64,000 nucleotides of DNA from CAZAYY01 sp964489525 (GCA_964489525.1 CAZAYY010000007.1:62001-126000); one strand, 5' to 3'. Shown: positions 1 through 9,649, counted from the first letter of the stretch. Numbers and translations are program-made. Notes: generated by a model from the letters alone, not told the origin.

Positions 1-389
1 TTGAATCTCTTTCTGGCGGAAATCAACAACGGGCCTTATTGGCACTGCTGCGCACCCCCCTTGCACTGATTTTGCTTGAGCACCCAACCCGAGGGTTGGA
101 TATTGAATCTACGATGTACATTTGGAGCAAATTGAAGGATCGCTGCCGCCAGGGTTCTTCCATTGTTTTTATATCTTCAGATTTGGATGAAATTCTCCGC
201 TACAGTGACCGGGTGTTGGTGTTTTTTGCAGGCAAGGTTACACCGCCGTTGGCGGCTGAATCTTTGAGTGTGGAGCAGTTGGGCCAGCTGATTGGTGGAA
301 AGGGGTGGGACCAACTGCCTCAAGAGGCTGAAGACTCATTCGCCGGGCATGCCCGTCCTTCCAAAACCGGGGAGGTGCATAATGCGTGA
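1..389 (+). CDS. Nucleoside-type ABC importer ATPase, C-terminal end (5' partial)
   Basis: This is the end of an ATP-binding subunit that powers import by the two permeases that follow. Reading from base 3, the first codons give the ABC signature LSGGNQQR, followed by a Walker B-like stretch (LILLEHPTRGLD) and the H-loop region. The LSGGNQQ and PTRGLD forms are typical of the second nucleotide-binding domain of the duplicated ATPases of the BmpA/YufO and sugar (RbsA) families, in which the usual Walker B Asp-Glu is altered; here the Asp is replaced by Leu. The N-terminal domain lies outside the window. The stop codon overlaps the start of the next gene by 8 nt, so translation is probably coupled. 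The family is assigned mainly from the permease neighbours. Confidence 0.9.
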   Translation, partial: ESLSGGNQQRALLALLRTPLALILLEHPTRGLDIESTMYIWSKLKDRCRQGSSIVFISSDLDEILRYSDRVLVFFAGKVTPPLAAESLSVEQLGQLIGGKGWDQLPQEAEDSFAGHARPSKTGEVHNA

Positions 390-1500
390 GTTTCTTCAAA
401 ATCTTTTGCTAAATGGGATTTGGCGCAGCGTTTACAATGGGTTTGTGGCATTGCTTAAGAATCAGAGGTTTTGGATCAACCTGGTTTGGATGGTGGGTGC
501 GGTTTCCCTGGCGTTGATCCTCACCAGCGTGGTGTTGCTGGTGAGTGATGCCCCACCACTCCAGGCGTTCCAAAACATCATCCGGGGTTCTTTGGGTTCA
601 TTGGGAAAATTCAATGATGTGTTGATTGCCTGGGTGCCGCTGGTTTTGGTCACATGCGGCTTATTAATTACCTTTTCAACGGGTTTATGGAATATTGGCG
701 TGGAAGGCCAGGTGGTTTTAGGGGCAATTTTCACAACCTGGGCGCTGCGCATCTTTGAGGGTACGGATTTTTCTCCCGGCCTGGCCATTGCCATTGCCAT
801 TCTGTCGGGGATGTTGGGAGGAGGATTGTGGGCTTTGCTTGCCGGGGTGTTGAAAACCTTTGGTGGGGTGAATGAAATTTTTGGCGGCCTGGGGTTAAAT
901 TTTGTGGCTACCTCCATTTCACTATGGCTGATCTTTGGACCGTGGAAACGGCCTGGGGTTGCTTCGATGAGCGGCACAGTGCCTTTTTCGGAGTCGCTCT
1001 GGCTTTCAACTTATGAAGGCTCGCGGCTGAGTCCGGTGGCTTTATGGTTGGCAATTTTTTCGATTGCGGTGGTATTTATCCTGCTCCAGGGAACTTATTT
1101 TGGGTTGCGCCTCAAAGCAGTGGGCAAAAATATGCACGCTGCCCATTTGCTGGGCATTCCCACCTGGCAGTATATGCTGCTGTCTTTTGCATTATGTGGA
1201 TTTTTTGCCGGGTTAGCCGGGGCAATGCAGGTTACCATGGTGTATCACCGGCTGATCCCTTCCATTTCGAGCGGCTATGGGTACCTTGGGCTGCTGGTGG
1301 CGATGCTGTCCAATTACCAGGCTGTTGGCGCGGCCTTTGTGGCTTTGTTTTTTGCTGCTTTGAATATTGGGTCAATTCAACTGCCCATTGTCTTAAAGCT
1401 GGATTCTTCCCTTGCGGGGGTGCTGCAGGGGTTTTTGGTTCTATCGGTTCTGCTTGTGCAGGGCATTCGCCAGCGATTATTCAAGAAATCCAAAGAGTGA
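382..1500 (+). CDS. ABC importer permease 1 (BmpA/YufP-type nucleoside family)
   Basis: A 372-residue inner-membrane permease of the BPD_transp_2 type, related to the nucleoside importers YufP/NupP. It has about ten hydrophobic segments, and the conserved GLWNIGVEGQ motif near residue 110 is diagnostic for this permease group. The start at 382 is chosen because a GGAGGTG ribosome site lies at 371-377; an in-frame upstream ATG at 292 would lie inside the ATPase gene. It should pair with the second permease and the ATPase to import purine or pyrimidine nucleosides; that substrate is inferred from the family. The substrate-binding lipoprotein would be expected upstream of the window. Confidence 0.9.
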   Translation: MREFLQNLLLNGIWRSVYNGFVALLKNQRFWINLVWMVGAVSLALILTSVVLLVSDAPPLQAFQNIIRGSLGSLGKFNDVLIAWVPLVLVTCGLLITFSTGLWNIGVEGQVVLGAIFTTWALRIFEGTDFSPGLAIAIAILSGMLGGGLWALLAGVLKTFGGVNEIFGGLGLNFVATSISLWLIFGPWKRPGVASMSGTVPFSESLWLSTYEGSRLSPVALWLAIFSIAVVFILLQGTYFGLRLKAVGKNMHAAHLLGIPTWQYMLLSFALCGFFAGLAGAMQVTMVYHRLIPSISSGYGYLGLLVAMLSNYQAVGAAFVALFFAALNIGSIQLPIVLKLDSSLAGVLQGFLVLSVLLVQGIRQRLFKKSKE

Positions 1501-1516
1501 TGGATGAGGAGTCAGG

Positions 1517-2515
1517 ATGGATGGAAATGCTTTGATAATTGGGTTGGCTGGCGTACTGGCATCGGCTGCGCCGGTGATTTTTGCCGTTATTGGTGAAACC
1601 CTCTCTGAACGGGCCGGGGTGATTAACCTTTCGATGAACGGCACCATTCTGCTGACCGCAATGGGCGGTTTTGTGGTGGCGGTTGAGACCGACAGCCTGT
1701 TATGGGGCTTTCTTGCCGGGATGGCCATTGGTGCCCTGGTGGCGCTGGTGGTTGCTTTTGCTTCGATTACGCTGCGCCTTTCCCAGGTTGCGGTTGGCTT
1801 TGTGCTTGCCTTGCTTTGCCGTGACCTGGCCTATTTTCTTGGCAATGCATATATGGGCCTGCCCGGCCCACGCGTGCCTTCCTGGCCGCTGCCTGGGCTG
1901 GCGGAAATCCCCTGGATTGGGCCTTTGCTCTTCAACCACGATTTGATGACTTACCTGAGTTTTTTGGTGATTGCCGCTGCCTGGGTTTGGGTTTACCAGA
2001 CCCGGCCTGGGTTGATGCTGCGGGGGATTGGTGAAAAACCTGCAGCTGCTTTTGTCCGGGGAGCCAATGTGAACCTCATGCGCTATGTATACACGGTAAT
2101 GGGGGGGGCGTTAATCGGGTTGGCAGGCCCTGTTTATTCCCTCAGCGTAAAAGCGGGTTGGAAAGGCACCATCTCAGGATTGGATGGCATTGGCTGGATT
2201 GCACTGGCAATCACCATTTTTGGCGGATGGAATCCGATCCGGGCGGCTTTTGGGGCGTACCTTTTCGCATTGCTGCAGTGGTTGGGGTTGGTTTTACAGC
2301 CCAATTTGCCCGGAATTCCTTCGCAGGTTTTGCAAGTGGCCCCGTTTCCGTTGATGATTTTAACCTTGCTGTTTGTGAACATTGGCAATGCAGAATGGGT
2401 TGGACGGGCTTTGGCGGGTCTGCCGCCATCAGCTCGCCATACATTCGAGCGGGTTTTACGCGCCCTGCGTTCCTCACCGCCTGCTGGCCTGGGTGTACCT
2501 TTTGAGCAAGACTGA
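1517..2515 (+). CDS. ABC importer permease 2 (YufQ-type nucleoside family)
   Basis: A 332-residue membrane protein of the same BPD_transp_2 family as the preceding permease. It carries the related motif near residues 30-40 (LSERAGVINLSMNG), which marks the YufQ/NupQ half of the pair. Eight to ten hydrophobic helices are visible. It starts 16 nt after permease 1, behind a GAGGAGTCAGG ribosome site. Its stop at 2513-2515 is one base from the most likely start of the PLP enzyme at 2517, so the four genes look like one operon. Substrate specificity cannot be read from the sequence. Confidence 0.9.
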   Translation: MDGNALIIGLAGVLASAAPVIFAVIGETLSERAGVINLSMNGTILLTAMGGFVVAVETDSLLWGFLAGMAIGALVALVVAFASITLRLSQVAVGFVLALLCRDLAYFLGNAYMGLPGPRVPSWPLPGLAEIPWIGPLLFNHDLMTYLSFLVIAAAWVWVYQTRPGLMLRGIGEKPAAAFVRGANVNLMRYVYTVMGGALIGLAGPVYSLSVKAGWKGTISGLDGIGWIALAITIFGGWNPIRAAFGAYLFALLQWLGLVLQPNLPGIPSQVLQVAPFPLMILTLLFVNIGNAEWVGRALAGLPPSARHTFERVLRALRSSPPAGLGVPFEQD

Positions 2516-2516
2516 T

Positions 2517-3800
2517 ATGAACCGGTTCAATTTTCCTGGTTTTCGCTGTTCTCTTTGCGGGAGCGAATTCGACCTTAACCCGCGGATGTACCTTTGCCCC
2601 CACGATGGAGGGGTGTTGGATGTGGTTCTCGATGTGCCCGCGTTGCAAAAAAAACTTCACCCGGCCAGGTTCCCTGCCTCCAACGAACCATCCATGTGGC
2701 GCTATCTGCCTTTGCTGCCCGTTGGTGATCCCGGCGCGTGGGGTACACCCCTGCGCAGGGTTGGGAACACTCCGGTGTATAACTTGCCGGAGCTGGCAGC
2801 CCACTATGGTTTTCGGAACTTATGGGTGAAGGACGAAAGCCCTAACCCAACGGCATCGTTCAAGGACCGCGCCAGTGCCCTGGTTGTGGCGCACGCCAGA
2901 GAATCTCTGGTTGGGCCTGGCGGTGCGCAAAGTGTGATTGTGACGGCTTCAACCGGCAATGCAGGTGCTGCCCTGGCTGGTATGGGAGCTGCGGTTGGGC
3001 ATCCGGTGGTGATATTTGCGCCAAAAAGCGCGCCGCCGGCCAAAATTGCCCAGCTGTTGGTTTTTGGTGCCAGGGTTTTTTTGGTTGAAGGTAGTTATGA
3101 CGATGCAGTGGGCCTTGCCCTTCAAGCATCCCAGCAGTTTGGCTGGTACTGCCGGAATACTGCTTATAACCCCTTCACAGCAGAAGGCAAGAAGACGGCC
3201 GCTTTTGAGATTTGGGAATATTTTGTTCGCCAAGGGCTGCCAATAAACCAGCAAACCGCCATTTTTGTGTCAGTCGGCGATGGCAATATTATTGCTGGAA
3301 TCCATAAAGGCTTCCGGGATTTGCTCGCCCTGGGGTGGATTGAGCAGGCTCCCCGCATTTTTGGGGTGCAGGCTGACGGTTCTGCTGCAATTGCGAACGC
3401 ATTTCGGCAGCGCAGCGAGACGATATTGCCGGTGTCTGCCCACACACTTGCCGACAGTATTTCAGTAGATTTGCCAGCTGATGGGGTTCGGGCAGTTCGC
3501 GCTGCGTTCCACACCGGTGGGGCTTATTTAACGGTGTCGGATGAACAAATTTTACAGGCGATTCCCCGGTTGGGGAGGATCGGTGTTTTTGCCGAGCCAG
3601 CTGGGGCGGCTGCCTTTGCCGGGATGGAAGAGGCTGCCCGGTTGGGTCTGCTGGGGCCAGGGGATACAGTTTTGGTTCTCAATACCGGTTCTGGATTAAA
3701 AGATGTTCGGGCGGCTGCCCAGTCTGTCTCCCAGGCGCCGGTGATTCCTCCCGAACTTTCTGCCCTATCGGGTTTGTTGGATGGGCTGCTATTTCAATAG
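2517..3800 (+). CDS. thrC: Threonine synthase-like PLP enzyme
   Basis: A fold-type II pyridoxal-phosphate enzyme of 427 residues. It probably converts O-phosphohomoserine to threonine. The N-terminus has a zinc-ribbon-like CSLC...CPHD segment, as in archaeal and Chloroflexus-type threonine synthases. The PLP lysine lies in NPTASFKDRAS at about residue 116, the phosphate-binding region includes TASTGNAGAALAG, and a glycine-rich NTGSGLKD lies near the C-terminus. ATG 2517 is preferred; an in-frame TTG at 2502 and an ATG at 2382 would overlap the permease gene. Placement behind a nucleoside importer is unusual for thrC, so a different hydroxyamino-acid lyase or synthase function cannot be excluded. 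Confidence 0.8.
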   Translation: MNRFNFPGFRCSLCGSEFDLNPRMYLCPHDGGVLDVVLDVPALQKKLHPARFPASNEPSMWRYLPLLPVGDPGAWGTPLRRVGNTPVYNLPELAAHYGFRNLWVKDESPNPTASFKDRASALVVAHARESLVGPGGAQSVIVTASTGNAGAALAGMGAAVGHPVVIFAPKSAPPAKIAQLLVFGARVFLVEGSYDDAVGLALQASQQFGWYCRNTAYNPFTAEGKKTAAFEIWEYFVRQGLPINQQTAIFVSVGDGNIIAGIHKGFRDLLALGWIEQAPRIFGVQADGSAAIANAFRQRSETILPVSAHTLADSISVDLPADGVRAVRAAFHTGGAYLTVSDEQILQAIPRLGRIGVFAEPAGAAAFAGMEEAARLGLLGPGDTVLVLNTGSGLKDVRAAAQSVSQAPVIPPELSALSGLLDGLLFQ

Positions 3801-3838
3801 CAGCCGGGCAAATTTCACCCTTGCAAAGGGCTGTTTTT
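3784..3838 (+). terminator. Probable terminator after the threonine synthase-like gene
   Basis: A perfect 10-bp inverted repeat (3784-3793 with 3796-3805) spans the stop codon. A second short stem, CCCTT-GCA-AAGGG (3818-3830), is followed by CTG and five T (3834-3838). The order stem then T-run fits an intrinsic terminator for the importer/thrC operon. Confidence 0.5.
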
Positions 3839-3853
3839 GGGTTTCATCTCCCC

Positions 3854-3881
3854 TTGTCGGCTTATCCATTCGTGGTAACAT
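3854..3881 (+). promoter_or_regulatory. Candidate promoter for the glycosyltransferase gene
   Basis: TTGTCG (3854-3859) and TAACAT (3876-3881) are separated by 16 nt. They lie between the terminator and the ribosome site GAGGT in front of ATG 3912. Matches are partial, so this is only a candidate. Confidence 0.35.
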
Positions 3882-3911
3882 GTTAAACCGCGAAATTACA
3901 TCCGAGGTATT

Positions 3912-4862
3912 ATGGACACGCCAACCTTTTCAATCATTGCACCCGTCTTTAACGAAATAGAATCCCTGCCTGCTCTGTTTCCCCGCATTAAAGCCGTAAT
4001 GGAGAAAACCGGAAAACCCTGGGAGTTGATCCTGGTGGACGACGGCTCCAAAGATGGCTCGTCTGATTTTATCCGCAGCCTGGCCCACAGCGATGCACGT
4101 GTGCGCCCGGTCATTTTTGCTCGCAATTTTGGTCACCAACTTGCCGTAACCGCAGGCCTGGACTACAGCCGCGGCAGCGCTGTGATTATTATTGATGCGG
4201 ACCTGCAAGATCCGCCTGAAGTGATCCTGGATTTGATTGAAAAATGGCAGGAGGGCTTTGAGGTGGTTTATGCGATTCGCAAAGAGCGCGAAGGGGAAAC
4301 CTGGTTTAAACTGGCGACAGCTTCCTTGTTTTACCGGATGATTTATGCCATCACAGATGTTGATATCCCGATGGATACCGGTGATTTTCGCCTGTTGGAC
4401 CGAAAAGTGGTTAATGTTATGAACCAGATGCGGGAACGCCACCGCTTTTTACGGGGGATGTCGGTTTGGGTGGGGTTCAAACAAACCGGGGTGACCTACC
4501 GGCGAGCAGCCCGGTTTGCTGGCACTACCAAATATCCTCTGAAAAAAATGCTTAAATTCGCCTGGGATGCCATTACAGGCTATTCCTATTTTCCGCTCCA
4601 GGTGGCAACTTACCTTGGTTTTTTTGCCGCAGCCATCAGCACCCTGGCCATGCCGGTTGTGATTTTCTTGCGAGCATCTGGTTCGCAAGCCTTTTCGGGC
4701 CAGGCCAGCACCCTGCTCGCGGTGTTGTTTCTGGGCGGTGTTCAGTTGGTTTCTTTGGGCATTATTGGCGAATACCTGGGGCGTTTATACGACCAGGTTA
4801 AAGGCCGGCCTTTGTACATTGTCCGGGAGTCTCCGGACGATTTTCCTTCCCCTGACGCATAA
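3912..4862 (+). CDS. Family 2 glycosyltransferase (polyprenyl-phosphate type)
   Basis: A 316-residue GT2 enzyme of the DPM1/GtrB/ArnC group. It transfers a sugar from a nucleotide donor to a polyprenyl phosphate at the cytoplasmic face of the membrane. The N-terminal domain has the family opening (PVFNEIESLP), the donor-binding LVDDGSKDGS, and DADLQDPPE, which holds the DXD-like metal site. Two hydrophobic helices near residues 235-255 and 270-290 anchor the C-terminus, as in GtrB-type proteins. It has its own ribosome site (GAGGT) and lies 21 nt before the PLP enzyme gene. Which sugar it uses is not visible. Confidence 0.9.
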   Translation: MDTPTFSIIAPVFNEIESLPALFPRIKAVMEKTGKPWELILVDDGSKDGSSDFIRSLAHSDARVRPVIFARNFGHQLAVTAGLDYSRGSAVIIIDADLQDPPEVILDLIEKWQEGFEVVYAIRKEREGETWFKLATASLFYRMIYAITDVDIPMDTGDFRLLDRKVVNVMNQMRERHRFLRGMSVWVGFKQTGVTYRRAARFAGTTKYPLKKMLKFAWDAITGYSYFPLQVATYLGFFAAAISTLAMPVVIFLRASGSQAFSGQASTLLAVLFLGGVQLVSLGIIGEYLGRLYDQVKGRPLYIVRESPDDFPSPDA

Positions 4863-4883
4863 CCTTGTATCCAGGAGTGTTCC

Positions 4884-6350
4884 ATGATTGATCTTACGAT
4901 TTACGAAGACCGCCTTCAGCGTGCAGCCATGCGGGCGCGCGAGCGCAATATTGTCATTCCCACCTTTGCCCAGATGAAAAACCCGGCCCTGGTTCCCGCT
5001 GAAATGCGAGAGGCGCTGAGCAAAACCGGCTTGTGGGATGTGGTACCCCAAAACCTCTTTCGCATCAGCTGGAAAAACCAGCCCGTGGAGCATGGCGGAG
5101 GTTATGGTGGTGTGAATTACCTGGAGTTTCCATCGTCCCTCACGGGTGTTCCTACCCGAATTCTTGGCCTGGTGGGTAAGTGGTTCCCAACCGGCGCGCA
5201 TAAGGTAGGTGCAGCGTTTGGCTGCCTCGCTCCGCGCCTGGTTACAGGCCAGTTCGATCCCACCACCCAGAAGGCGGTTTGGCCTTCCACTGGAAATTAC
5301 TGCCGGGGGGGCGCGTACGATTCCCAACTTTTGGGGTGCGAGTCTATTGCGATTCTGCCAGAAGGCATGAGCCGTGAACGTTTTGAGTGGCTTTCCACTG
5401 TGGCAGGCGAAGTGATTGCCACCCCGGGTTCAGAATCGAACGTCAAAGAGATTTTTGACAAGTGTTGGGAACTGCGGAACTCGGGTCGTGACTTAATGAT
5501 TTTCAATCAGTTCGATGAATTTGGCAACTATCTCTGGCATTATGATGTTACCGGGCGGGCGATGCTGGAGGTTTTGGAGAAAGAACTGGGCCCGCGCGGC
5601 CAATTCCGGGGGGTGGCATTAACCACCGGTTCGGCCGGAACCATTGCCAGCGGTGACTTTCTCAAGCAGCAGTTCCCATCGAGCAAGATTGCCGCCAGTG
5701 AGGCCCTGCAGTGTCCAACGCTCTATGAAAATGGGTTTGGTGCCCACCGGATTGAAGGCATTGGCGATAAGCATGTGCCCTGGATTCACAATATCAAAAA
5801 CACCGATATGGTTATCGCCATTGATGATAACGCCGTGGTGCGTCTGGCTCGCCTGTTTAACGAAAGAGAAGGCCAACAGTTCTTGATTTGTCAGGGAGTT
5901 CCCGAAGAATTTATTTGTTACCTGCCGCTGTTGGGTTTTTCGGGAATAGCCAACCTGCTTACTGCGATCAAGATGGCCCGCTACTATGAAATGGGTGAAG
6001 ATGATGTTCTGATGATTGTGCTTACAGATTCGATGAGCTTGTATTCAAGCCGCCTGGAAGAAATGCACCAGGAAATGGGGGCTTATTCACAGATTGACGC
6101 AGCAATGGATTTTGCCCGTTACCTGGCTGGCGCTTCAACGGATTATGTGCAGGAACTGACTTACCAGGACCGCCGCCGGGTTCACAATCTGAAGTACTTT
6201 ACCTGGGTAGAGCAGCAGGGTAAAACCTACGAGGAAATCCTGGCTCAGTGGTATCAACCTGATTACTGGACTGGCGTTCAGTCTCAGGTAGCTGAAATTG
6301 ATGCTTTGATTACGGACTTTAACCAACGCACAGGTCTGTTGAGAGGGTAA
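4884..6350 (+). CDS. Fold-type II PLP-dependent enzyme of unknown substrate
   Basis: A 488-residue protein of the tryptophan synthase beta / cysteine synthase superfamily. The likely Schiff-base lysine is in TGAHKVGAAFG (about residue 107), and TTGSAGTIASG near residue 250 is the phosphate-binding glycine loop. Asn and Gly residues around STGNYCRGG fit the substrate loop. It is longer than cysteine synthase (about 300 aa) and TrpB (about 400 aa), with an extra C-terminal domain of roughly 100 residues rich in aromatic and acidic residues. It is not a clear TrpB and not the threonine synthase upstream. An ammonia-lyase or an amino-acid beta-replacement enzyme is possible. The neighbouring glycosyltransferase and helicase genes give no pathway hint. 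Confidence 0.75.
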   Translation: MIDLTIYEDRLQRAAMRARERNIVIPTFAQMKNPALVPAEMREALSKTGLWDVVPQNLFRISWKNQPVEHGGGYGGVNYLEFPSSLTGVPTRILGLVGKWFPTGAHKVGAAFGCLAPRLVTGQFDPTTQKAVWPSTGNYCRGGAYDSQLLGCESIAILPEGMSRERFEWLSTVAGEVIATPGSESNVKEIFDKCWELRNSGRDLMIFNQFDEFGNYLWHYDVTGRAMLEVLEKELGPRGQFRGVALTTGSAGTIASGDFLKQQFPSSKIAASEALQCPTLYENGFGAHRIEGIGDKHVPWIHNIKNTDMVIAIDDNAVVRLARLFNEREGQQFLICQGVPEEFICYLPLLGFSGIANLLTAIKMARYYEMGEDDVLMIVLTDSMSLYSSRLEEMHQEMGAYSQIDAAMDFARYLAGASTDYVQELTYQDRRRVHNLKYFTWVEQQGKTYEEILAQWYQPDYWTGVQSQVAEIDALITDFNQRTGLLRG

Positions 6351-6382
6351 GATCAGATCCAAAGAGAAAATCTTATTGAATT

Positions 6383-9300
6383 ATGCTTAGCCATTTAATT
6401 CTGGAAATTTCTGAAGAGCTGATCCGCGAATTAGCCGGCCCAACCCAATTTTTGCGCGGGCAAGCGTTCGTTCGAGATGGAAAGGTAGACCCTTCCGCAA
6501 AGTATTTCGACAGGGCAACCTTTTGGGTTAAAGATGGTAACACCTACCATGTAACCCTCTCGGTTCAAGGTGATTACCTGACCTCTAACTGCACCTGTGT
6601 CTTTGCCAAGGGAGGAACGGTTTGCAAGCATCAGGTTGCAGCGCTTCTGTTCAGTAAAGCCGATTTACAGCACAAAGTCCAGGAAGCCCCCTGGGAGCTT
6701 TTGGGCGAGCTGCTTTTGGATGACGGTGAGAGCACAACCCCGGCACGGACCCAGAAAGCCTACTGTCTTTTTTTTAGCCTGCAGCGCCAAGCAGATGGAG
6801 ACTATTCGATTCGGCCGGTGGTCCTTAATGCAGATGTGTTTCTGGGTGCTTTTGCAAACCATCCCCTGGAAAACCGCGAAATTGTTAAGGACTTCCTGTT
6901 TCACAACCCCCGGATTGCCGATAAGGCCCGTTGGGCCAACCGATTGCTCACACCAGAAAAATGCGTGAATGCCCGTCCTGAAGCGGTCGCATTTGCAAAC
7001 TTGCTGATCCGGCTGGATAAAGGTTTTATCCCCTACTATTTACGGGACCAGAACGCGAACAATTTGGGCGAAAACCTGGATGTACTTTCTCGTTTTGCGG
7101 TGGATGTTTTCCTGGGAGAGGGCCAGGAGCCAATCCAAACCCAATTGGCGTTTGAGCCTGACCATGCCGAAATTCAATACTATATTAAGAAAAGCGCTGA
7201 AGGCATTGCGGGTGAGACCCGGCTGATGGTCGGTGGAAAATCCCTGCCCGTTTCAATGGTCGACATCCAAATTTTGAATGAAAATCCCCCCTGGTTCTTA
7301 ATGGGCAGCCGGCTGGTTCGCTACAAAGATGGTCCCCATTTTGAAAAGGCAGGCATGTTCCTTGGGATGCCCCGGCTGCAGGTGCCGCCTGCCCGGGAAA
7401 AAGATTTTGTTGAACGATTTTTGCTGCCGGTTGCCAGGCGCATGCGCATTATTGGGGATGAATTAAATTGGGAAGAGATTGAAACGACGCCTGTCAAGCG
7501 TCTTTACATCTTTGAAGAAGACAATTTGCTCAAAGCCAGCCTGAATTTTGCCTATGATGACCTGGAAGTGCCCTACCTTGCAGATGATGCGGCTGAGGCC
7601 ATTCAATACAAACAGAATGGCCAGTGGACCCTGGTTAAGATTAAACGGGCTGTCAATCTTGAAAACCTGACCTATACCCAGATTTCCTCCACACGATACG
7701 GGCTAAAAAAAGCCCCAAACCAGCCGGGCGTTTTTGATTTGCGCGCCAATGTAGATCCGGTAGATTTCTTGTTGCGCAAGCTGCCCATGCTGGTTAAAGA
7801 TGGGTTTGAAATTTATGGTGAGGAAAAACTTAAAAGTGTTCGGGTAAACCGCTCTCAGCCCACCGTTCGTATGTCCATTTCCTCCGGAATTGACTGGTTC
7901 GATTTGGGCATTGAGGTGATTTTTGGAGATGTTTCTGCGACCATGCAGGAGGTGCGCAGGTCTCTTCGCAAGAAAACATCTTTTGTGAAATTGAGCGATG
8001 GATCCATTGGTGAACTACCCCAGGAATGGATTCAAAAATACCAGCGCTTTTTCAACCTCGGAACGACTGAGGATAACAAAATTCGGTTTTCACAGCAGCA
8101 AATTGGTTTGTTGGATCACCTGCTGGAAAACGAGCCTGTGGTGGAGCGCGACGAAGCATTTCAGGAAAAATTGGATGTTGTTCGCAGTGCCCGCGCTCGG
8201 TTTGTGCGGCCGGTTCCTGAAGGGTTTTCCGGAGAGCTGCGTCCTTACCAAAAGGTGGGCTTTGATTGGATGTGGTTTTTGCGCGATAACCAGTTGGGGG
8301 GTTGCCTGGCAGACGATATGGGCCTGGGAAAAACCATCCAGGTCCTGGCCTTTTTGCAGTCTTTAAAAGAAAGTTCAGCGGTTGGCGAGTCTGCCAGGCC
8401 CTTGACACACCTGGTTGTCGTACCGCGTTCTTTGCTGGTCAATTGGCAGCGTGAAATTGATCGTTTTGCTCCAGGTATTCGGTTCCACGTGCATTTTGGC
8501 GGCACACGCTCGAAAAAACCGCTGAATTTTACCGATTATGATATTGTTTTGACAACCTATGGCACAATGTTGCGTGATATCCAGATGCTGCGCAGTTTTT
8601 TGTTCGAATATGTGATTCTAGATGAGTCTCAAGCAATCAAAAACCCCAACGCCCAGGTATCTAAATCTGCCCGGCTGTTGCGCTCCAATTATAAACTGGT
8701 CATGACGGGTACCCCGGTTGAAAACTCCACGTATGAACTTTGGGCCCAGTTCGCTTTCCTTAATCCGGGAATGTTTGGCAGCCTGGCCCAGTTCCAGCGA
8801 GAGTTTGTGCTGCCGATTGAGAAGAAAAAAGATCTTGAAGCCATGGAACTGCTCCGGAGTATTATTCAACCTGTTCTCTTGCGCCGCACCAAGGAACTGG
8901 TGGCGCCAGAATTACCTGAGCGAACTGAAAGAATTGTGTATTGTGACCTCGACACGGGCCAGCGCAAGCTTTATACCCAAACCCGTGATCAGTATCGCAA
9001 AACTTTGCTCGGGATTATTGCCCAGGAAGGGGTTGAACGCAGCCGGATGCATGTTTTGGAAGGTTTGCTGCGTTTGCGCCAGATCTGCGACCATCCTCTT
9101 CTGGTAGATTCTCAGCACACCCAACGTTCCGCCAAGATCGAGTTTCTTATCGAGACTCTGCAAACGCTGCAGGCTGAAGGCCACAAAGCCCTGGTGTTTT
9201 CTCAGTTTGTGCAAATGCTCCAACTGATTCGCGCTGAACTCGACCGGGAAAAAATCCCTTATGCCTACCTGGATGGTCAAACCTATAACCGCGCTGCTCA

Positions 9301-9634
9301 GATTGACCTTTTTCAAACCAACCCGACCGTCACCACGTTTCTGATTAGCCTAAAAGCGGGTGGGGTAGGTCTCAACCTCACTGCGGCTGACTATGTTATT
9401 CATGTGGACCCATGGTGGAATCCAGCGGTGGAAATGCAGGCCACAGACCGTACCCACCGCATTGGGCAGGATAAACCTGTGTTTGTGTATAAACTGATTG
9501 CCAGAGATACGGTTGAAGAGAAAATTTTGCTTCTGCAAGAAAAGAAAATGAACCTGGTTAAGCAGGTCGTTACCTCAGAGGATTCCTGGTTTAAGTCCTT
9601 GACTGCAGAAGATGTTGAAATGTTGTTCAGTTAA
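6383..9634 (+). CDS. SWIM zinc-finger SNF2-family helicase/ATPase
   Basis: A 1083-residue Swi2/Snf2 DNA translocase. Residues C70, C72, C81 and H83 form a SWIM zinc finger (CxC...CxH), which in this family probably contacts nucleic acid or protein. A middle region of about 500 residues precedes the ATPase core. The core shows DDMGLGKT (motif I, near residue 645), DESQ in place of DEAH (motif II), TGTPVENS (motif III), and the C-terminal RecA-like lobe with SLKAGGVGLNL and ATDRTHRIGQ (motifs V and VI), so catalytic competence is likely. Bacterial members are linked to RNA polymerase recycling or genome defence; which applies here is not visible. A 189-aa partner gene follows 15 nt downstream. 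Confidence 0.93.
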   Translation: MLSHLILEISEELIRELAGPTQFLRGQAFVRDGKVDPSAKYFDRATFWVKDGNTYHVTLSVQGDYLTSNCTCVFAKGGTVCKHQVAALLFSKADLQHKVQEAPWELLGELLLDDGESTTPARTQKAYCLFFSLQRQADGDYSIRPVVLNADVFLGAFANHPLENREIVKDFLFHNPRIADKARWANRLLTPEKCVNARPEAVAFANLLIRLDKGFIPYYLRDQNANNLGENLDVLSRFAVDVFLGEGQEPIQTQLAFEPDHAEIQYYIKKSAEGIAGETRLMVGGKSLPVSMVDIQILNENPPWFLMGSRLVRYKDGPHFEKAGMFLGMPRLQVPPAREKDFVERFLLPVARRMRIIGDELNWEEIETTPVKRLYIFEEDNLLKASLNFAYDDLEVPYLADDAAEAIQYKQNGQWTLVKIKRAVNLENLTYTQISSTRYGLKKAPNQPGVFDLRANVDPVDFLLRKLPMLVKDGFEIYGEEKLKSVRVNRSQPTVRMSISSGIDWFDLGIEVIFGDVSATMQEVRRSLRKKTSFVKLSDGSIGELPQEWIQKYQRFFNLGTTEDNKIRFSQQQIGLLDHLLENEPVVERDEAFQEKLDVVRSARARFVRPVPEGFSGELRPYQKVGFDWMWFLRDNQLGGCLADDMGLGKTIQVLAFLQSLKESSAVGESARPLTHLVVVPRSLLVNWQREIDRFAPGIRFHVHFGGTRSKKPLNFTDYDIVLTTYGTMLRDIQMLRSFLFEYVILDESQAIKNPNAQVSKSARLLRSNYKLVMTGTPVENSTYELWAQFAFLNPGMFGSLAQFQREFVLPIEKKKDLEAMELLRSIIQPVLLRRTKELVAPELPERTERIVYCDLDTGQRKLYTQTRDQYRKTLLGIIAQEGVERSRMHVLEGLLRLRQICDHPLLVDSQHTQRSAKIEFLIETLQTLQAEGHKALVFSQFVQMLQLIRAELDREKIPYAYLDGQTYNRAAQIDLFQTNPTVTTFLISLKAGGVGLNLTAADYVIHVDPWWNPAVEMQATDRTHRIGQDKPVFVYKLIARDTVEEKILLLQEKKMNLVKQVVTSEDSWFKSLTAEDVEMLFS

Positions 9635-9649
9635 AGAAACGGTGATCGC

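Noticed and set aside
462..977. 171-aa frame antisense to permease 1
   Set aside because: Shadow of a clear permease gene, with no ribosome site.
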